Program-made: the position numbers and the translations under genes | Part shown: piece by piece, positions 61,325 through 64,000 of the stretch | How the letters are laid out: each line of letters opens with the position of its first letter | Numbering within the stretch: position 1 is the first letter of the stretch | DNA from: Dermacoccus abyssi | GTDB lineage: Bacteria; Actinomycetota; Actinomycetes; Actinomycetales; Dermatophilaceae | Length of the DNA: 64,000 nucleotides | Strand: one strand, 5' to 3' | NCBI RefSeq assembly: GCF_034541975.1 | Contig: NZ_JAVYJM010000001.1 | Notes under the pieces: generated by a model | What the model saw: the letters and a program-made list of their open reading frames with translations, nothing else | Told to the model about the DNA's origin: nothing | Databases searched by the model: none

Positions 61325-62755
61325 TCAGGCGGCGGCCTCGGCGCGCTCGCGCTTGCGGTCGTACATGCAGAACGCGGTGGCCACGACGATGAGCACCATG
61401 ATGAGGCCCATCGAGATGCGGAACGACGTGGGCCACGCCGTGCCACCCTCCGTCAGCGTGAACAGCACGCCGGGGATGAGCGCCGTGCCGACGGCCGTGC
61501 CGACGCGCTGACCGAGCGACAGCACACCGCCCGCGACGCCGCCGAACTTGGGGTCGACGGCATTGAGCGTCAGCGTCTGGTTGGGGGCGATCGTCATGCC
61601 CTGGCTGACGCCGATGAGCGTCAGCGGCACCGCGAATGCCCAGTACGGCAGGGAACCGGACTCGACGGGCCCCGCCACGAGAACGACGCCGAGCACCGCA
61701 ATGAACGCGACGACGAAGCCCGCGATGACGAGGCGACGCCCGAGCGTCATGACGTAGCGCCCGGCGATCTGCGAGGAGACGGCGGCGCCCACGGACGAGG
61801 GCAGCCCGACGATCGACGACTCGAACGCCGAGTGGTGCAGGTGCATCTGCAGGTAGAGCGGGATGAGGATCCAGATGCTCGTCATGCCCATGAAGAACGC
61901 CGTGACGATGAGGATGCCGTTGCGGAACGACTCGGCACGGAAGATGTCGAGGTCGACCATCGGCGGGCGTCCACGGCCCTTGTACCGCTTCTCCCAGACG
62001 ACGAACGCCGCCACGAGCGCGAGGCCCACCGGCAGGAGCGCCCAGACGGCAGCCCCGGCACCGCGCTCCATGAACGGCAGCATGATGACGAGCACCGCGA
62101 CGGCGAGCAGCACGGTGCCGACAGGGTCGAGGTCGAGCTTCTGATCGGGTCGACGACGGTCGTTGGGCACCCAGCGCAGGCCGAGGAGGAGCGACGCGAG
62201 GCCGAGCGGCACGTTGATGAAGAACATCCAGCGCCAGCCGGCGTCGTTGCCGAGGATCTGGATGAGCAGGCCACCGATGACCGGTCCGACGGCGGTGGCG
62301 ACAGCGACCGTCGTCGCCATGAGAGCGAACGCCTTCGCGCGCTCCTGGCCGCGGAAGTGCTGCTGGATGAGCCCGATGGCCTGCGGGTTGACGAGGCCCG
62401 AACCGAGACCCTGTACGACACGGGCGATGTTGAGGACGACGATGTCCTGCGCGAGGCCGGCCATGAGCGAGCCGAGCGTGAACAGTGCGATGCCGACGAG
62501 GAGCATGCGGCGCCGGCCGATGACGTCGCCGGCGCGGCCCGACGGCACGAGGAGGACGCCGAAGGCCAGTGCGTAACCGGAGATGACCCACTGCAGGCCA
62601 CCCGAACTCGCGCCGGTGGACTCGCCGATCGCCGGGAGCGCGACGTTGATGACCGAGATGGCGACGAGCGCCATGAAGAGGGGGATGAGGAGCACCGTCA
62701 GGAGCCGATGGGGCCTGACCTCGGGGGGTTGTTCGGTCGTCTGTTCGGTGCTCAC
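61325..62755 (-). CDS. MFS transporter, DHA2 type, second copy
   Basis: A 476-aa transporter from the GTG at 62755-62753. It shows VLLIPLFMALVAISVINVAL at the first helix and then LQWVISGYALAFGVLLVPSG, GRAGDVIGRRRMLLVGIALF (motif A), and VQGLGSGLVNPQAIGLIQQH, with VGPVIGGLLIQILG as motif C. The fourteen helices and order match EmrB/QacA proteins like the one at 57153, but the two are not close in sequence, so they are not a recent duplication. It probably exports drugs or dyes. No local regulator. Confidence 0.88.
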   Translation of the reverse strand: MSTEQTTEQPPEVRPHRLLTVLLIPLFMALVAISVINVALPAIGESTGASSGGLQWVISGYALAFGVLLVPSGRAGDVIGRRRMLLVGIALFTLGSLMAGLAQDIVVLNIARVVQGLGSGLVNPQAIGLIQQHFRGQERAKAFALMATTVAVATAVGPVIGGLLIQILGNDAGWRWMFFINVPLGLASLLLGLRWVPNDRRRPDQKLDLDPVGTVLLAVAVLVIMLPFMERGAGAAVWALLPVGLALVAAFVVWEKRYKGRGRPPMVDLDIFRAESFRNGILIVTAFFMGMTSIWILIPLYLQMHLHHSAFESSIVGLPSSVGAAVSSQIAGRYVMTLGRRLVIAGFVVAFIAVLGVVLVAGPVESGSLPYWAFAVPLTLIGVSQGMTIAPNQTLTLNAVDPKFGGVAGGVLSLGQRVGTAVGTALIPGVLFTLTEGGTAWPTSFRISMGLIMVLIVVATAFCMYDRKRERAEAAA

Positions 62756-62854
62756 CGAACGACTGTACGCCCGCCCTCGCGCCGGTCTCTAGCAGTCGTG
62801 GGCACGATCACTTTTCCGCGTGGTTCCGGGGGTTCCGGGCCACTTCAGGGATGA

Positions 62855-62910
62855 GATTCGCCCCGGCACACGACCGACCGCGAAGGGCGGATCGCGCACC
62901 GGGGCGAATC
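62855..62910 (-). terminator. Terminator of the NmrA-like gene
   Basis: GATTCGCCCCGG and CCGGGGCGAATC with a 32-base loop, just past the stop at 62923. Confidence 0.7.
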
Positions 62911-62922
62911 GAAGGGAGGCCG

Positions 62923-63777
62923 TCAGACGGCCGCGCGCACGACCTCCGTGATCGTCGTCGGTGCGTGACCCATGAGCTCCTCGAGGGCCTTGGAGTCGGT
63001 GTGCATCTCACCGGCGGCGATCGAACGGTCCACGCGTGCCTGGATGTTCGGCCACGTGGCGTCTTGGCCGTCGCTCGTCATGGTGGCGACGAGTTCGTCG
63101 GCGCTGACGACGCGGTGCACCACCGTCGTACCCGTGGCCTCGGTGATGGCCTCCGCCAGCTCGGTGAGCGTGAAGGCAGGGCCGCCCAGTTCGAACGTGC
63201 GCGACTCGGCGCCCGCGGAGCGCAGGGCGCCCACAGCGGCAGCGGCGAAGTCTGCGCGTGCCGCAGCGGAGATCGGGGCGTCGTCCGTGGCGCTGAGGAT
63301 CTCGCCGGTGGCGAGGTACTGCGGCAGCTGCGTCGTGTAGTTCTCCGAGTACCAGGCGTTGCGCAGGACGGTGTGCGCGACGCCGCTGGCGGCAAGGACC
63401 TTCTCCGTCGCGATGTGCTCGTCGACGAGGGGGTTGCTCGAGGCGTCCGCGTTGAGGATCGAGGTGTAGACGATGTGAGCGACGCCGGCGTCCCTGGCCG
63501 CTTCGATGACGTTGGTGTGCTGCTCGACGCGCGCGCCGACGGCGTCGCCGGAGATGAGCAGAAGCCGCTCGACACCCTCGAGCGCCGTGCGCAGCGCGGC
63601 CGGGTCGGCGTAGTCGGCCTCGCGGACGGTGACGCCCTGCTCGGCGAGGCTCGCAGCCTTGGCGGGGTTACGGACGACGGCGACAACCTCGTCCGGTGCG
63701 GTGCCGCTCTCGAGGAGGTCGGCGACGACGAGGCGGCCGAGCGCTCCGGTGGCGCCGGTAATGGCGAGGGTGGTCAT
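62923..63777 (-). CDS. NmrA-like NAD(P)H-binding reductase (QorB-like)
   Basis: A 284-aa atypical short-chain reductase from the ATG at 63777-63775. The Rossmann motif is LAITGATGALGRLVVADLLE; VAHIVYTSILNADASSNPLV, TEKVLAASGVAHTVLRNAWY and ENYTTQLPQYLATGEIL follow. These match the QorB/NmrA-type quinone reductase group of Gram-positive and enteric bacteria, which bind NADPH and reduce quinones, or merely sense redox. It lacks the canonical YxxxK catalytic pair. It usually pairs with an HxlR-type regulator, which could lie beyond the window. Confidence 0.85.
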   Translation of the reverse strand: MTTLAITGATGALGRLVVADLLESGTAPDEVVAVVRNPAKAASLAEQGVTVREADYADPAALRTALEGVERLLLISGDAVGARVEQHTNVIEAARDAGVAHIVYTSILNADASSNPLVDEHIATEKVLAASGVAHTVLRNAWYSENYTTQLPQYLATGEILSATDDAPISAAARADFAAAAVGALRSAGAESRTFELGGPAFTLTELAEAITEATGTTVVHRVVSADELVATMTSDGQDATWPNIQARVDRSIAAGEMHTDSKALEELMGHAPTTITEVVRAAV

Positions 63778-63871
63778 GGCAGGTCCTTTCCACGGGCGGA
63801 TACTGCACATGCAACAGCGCCCCCACGCGGATGCTTCCGAGGCGCCGCCCGAGGACCAGCAGGTGGACGCG

Positions 63872-64000
63872 TCAGGGCTGCCGAACCGCGCGTACTACGG
63901 CGTCGACCCCGCCCATCTGGTCGTCGCGGCGGCGGTTCTCCAGGGTGACGATCTCCCACTCGTCGCCTCGTAGCGCGGCGCCCGCCTCGTCGATGCTCAC
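63872..64000 (-). CDS. Possible C-terminal end of a gene entering from the right edge
   Basis: On the minus strand, an open frame from the right edge reads SIDEAGAALRGDEWEIVTLE and on to AVVRAVRQP, stopping at 63872-63874, with strong G/C at third positions. The plus strand also has a shorter frame starting at 63809 (PNRAYYGVDPAHLVVAAAVL), ending at 63979. The two cannot both be right over this length, and I cannot decide from the sequence here. I prefer the minus reading because of its better codon bias. Confidence 0.35.
   Translation of the reverse strand: MSIDEAGAALRGDEWEIVTLENRRRDDQMGGVDAVVRAVRQP

Noticed and set aside
57153..62755. The two DHA2 exporters as a recent duplication
   Set aside because: Their sequences share only family motifs; starts, linkers and loops differ throughout.

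Overview
The window comes from the chromosome of a high-GC Gram-positive bacterium (Actinomycetota), most likely a member of the Micrococcales; a Dermacoccaceae- or Intrasporangiaceae-like host is my guess and is not proven. Supporting signs are strong G/C preference at third codon positions, frequent GTG and TTG starts, a mycothiol-type DinB-fold enzyme, an actinobacterial padR-ino1 pair, and an rpsF-ssb-rpsR-rplI-dnaB order. In actinobacteria this order usually lies near oriC. A 14-bp parS core at 54.76 kb also fits an origin-proximal position. All family names come from recognition of the translated sequence; no database search was run.

Layout: 0-5.6 kb holds the tail of a sugar ABC ATPase, a minus-strand Ter-type cluster (TelA, a 144-aa unknown, TerD, a 290-aa unknown), a TerC-like DUF475 protein and a small prepilin peptidase. 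5.7-9.0 kb holds padR-ino1 and a zinc alcohol dehydrogenase. 9.2-11.4 kb is an IS630-type element bounded by TA dinucleotides that carries cmtR-cadD as cargo between two copies of its right end. 11.4-24.0 kb is core chromosome: a RelA/SpoT-domain synthetase, a class A PBP, a GT87-like membrane protein, rpsF-ssb-rpsR-rplI, an exported beta-lactamase-fold protein, a MATE exporter and two peptidoglycan hydrolases built on the same plan. dnaB follows at 24.7 kb.

26.1-40.8 kb is accessory. A decayed TnsA/TnsB (Tn7-like) pair follows dnaB. An RCC1-repeat gene is split by about 6.7 kb that carries IS3 and eutC fragments, an oxidoreductase, a DJ-1 protein, an aldehyde dehydrogenase, an Ohr/OhrR pair and two decayed genes (DoxX-like, fmdA). 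Then come a uracil-DNA glycosylase, a DUF4268 nuclease-like protein, and a NERD-helicase bracketed by an identical 36-bp palindromic repeat, followed by a HEAT-repeat protein.

40.9-46.0 kb is mostly core: putP, a DinB/MDMPI enzyme, an orphan ectoine synthase, a pyrimidine-dimer glycosylase and CorA. 46.1-52.6 kb looks like a second inserted block: glutathione-independent formaldehyde dehydrogenase, a UvrA paralogue, a PfpI protein and a monooxygenase, flanked by a truncated hexulose-phosphate synthase and a truncated asparagine synthase. 53-64 kb is core metabolism and transport: a DadA-type oxidase, a paired acyl-CoA dehydrogenase operon, two DHA2 MFS exporters, an LssY-domain protein, a universal stress protein and an NmrA-like reductase. 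Many gene ends carry strong GC-rich hairpins. I saw no rRNA, tRNA or CRISPR array.
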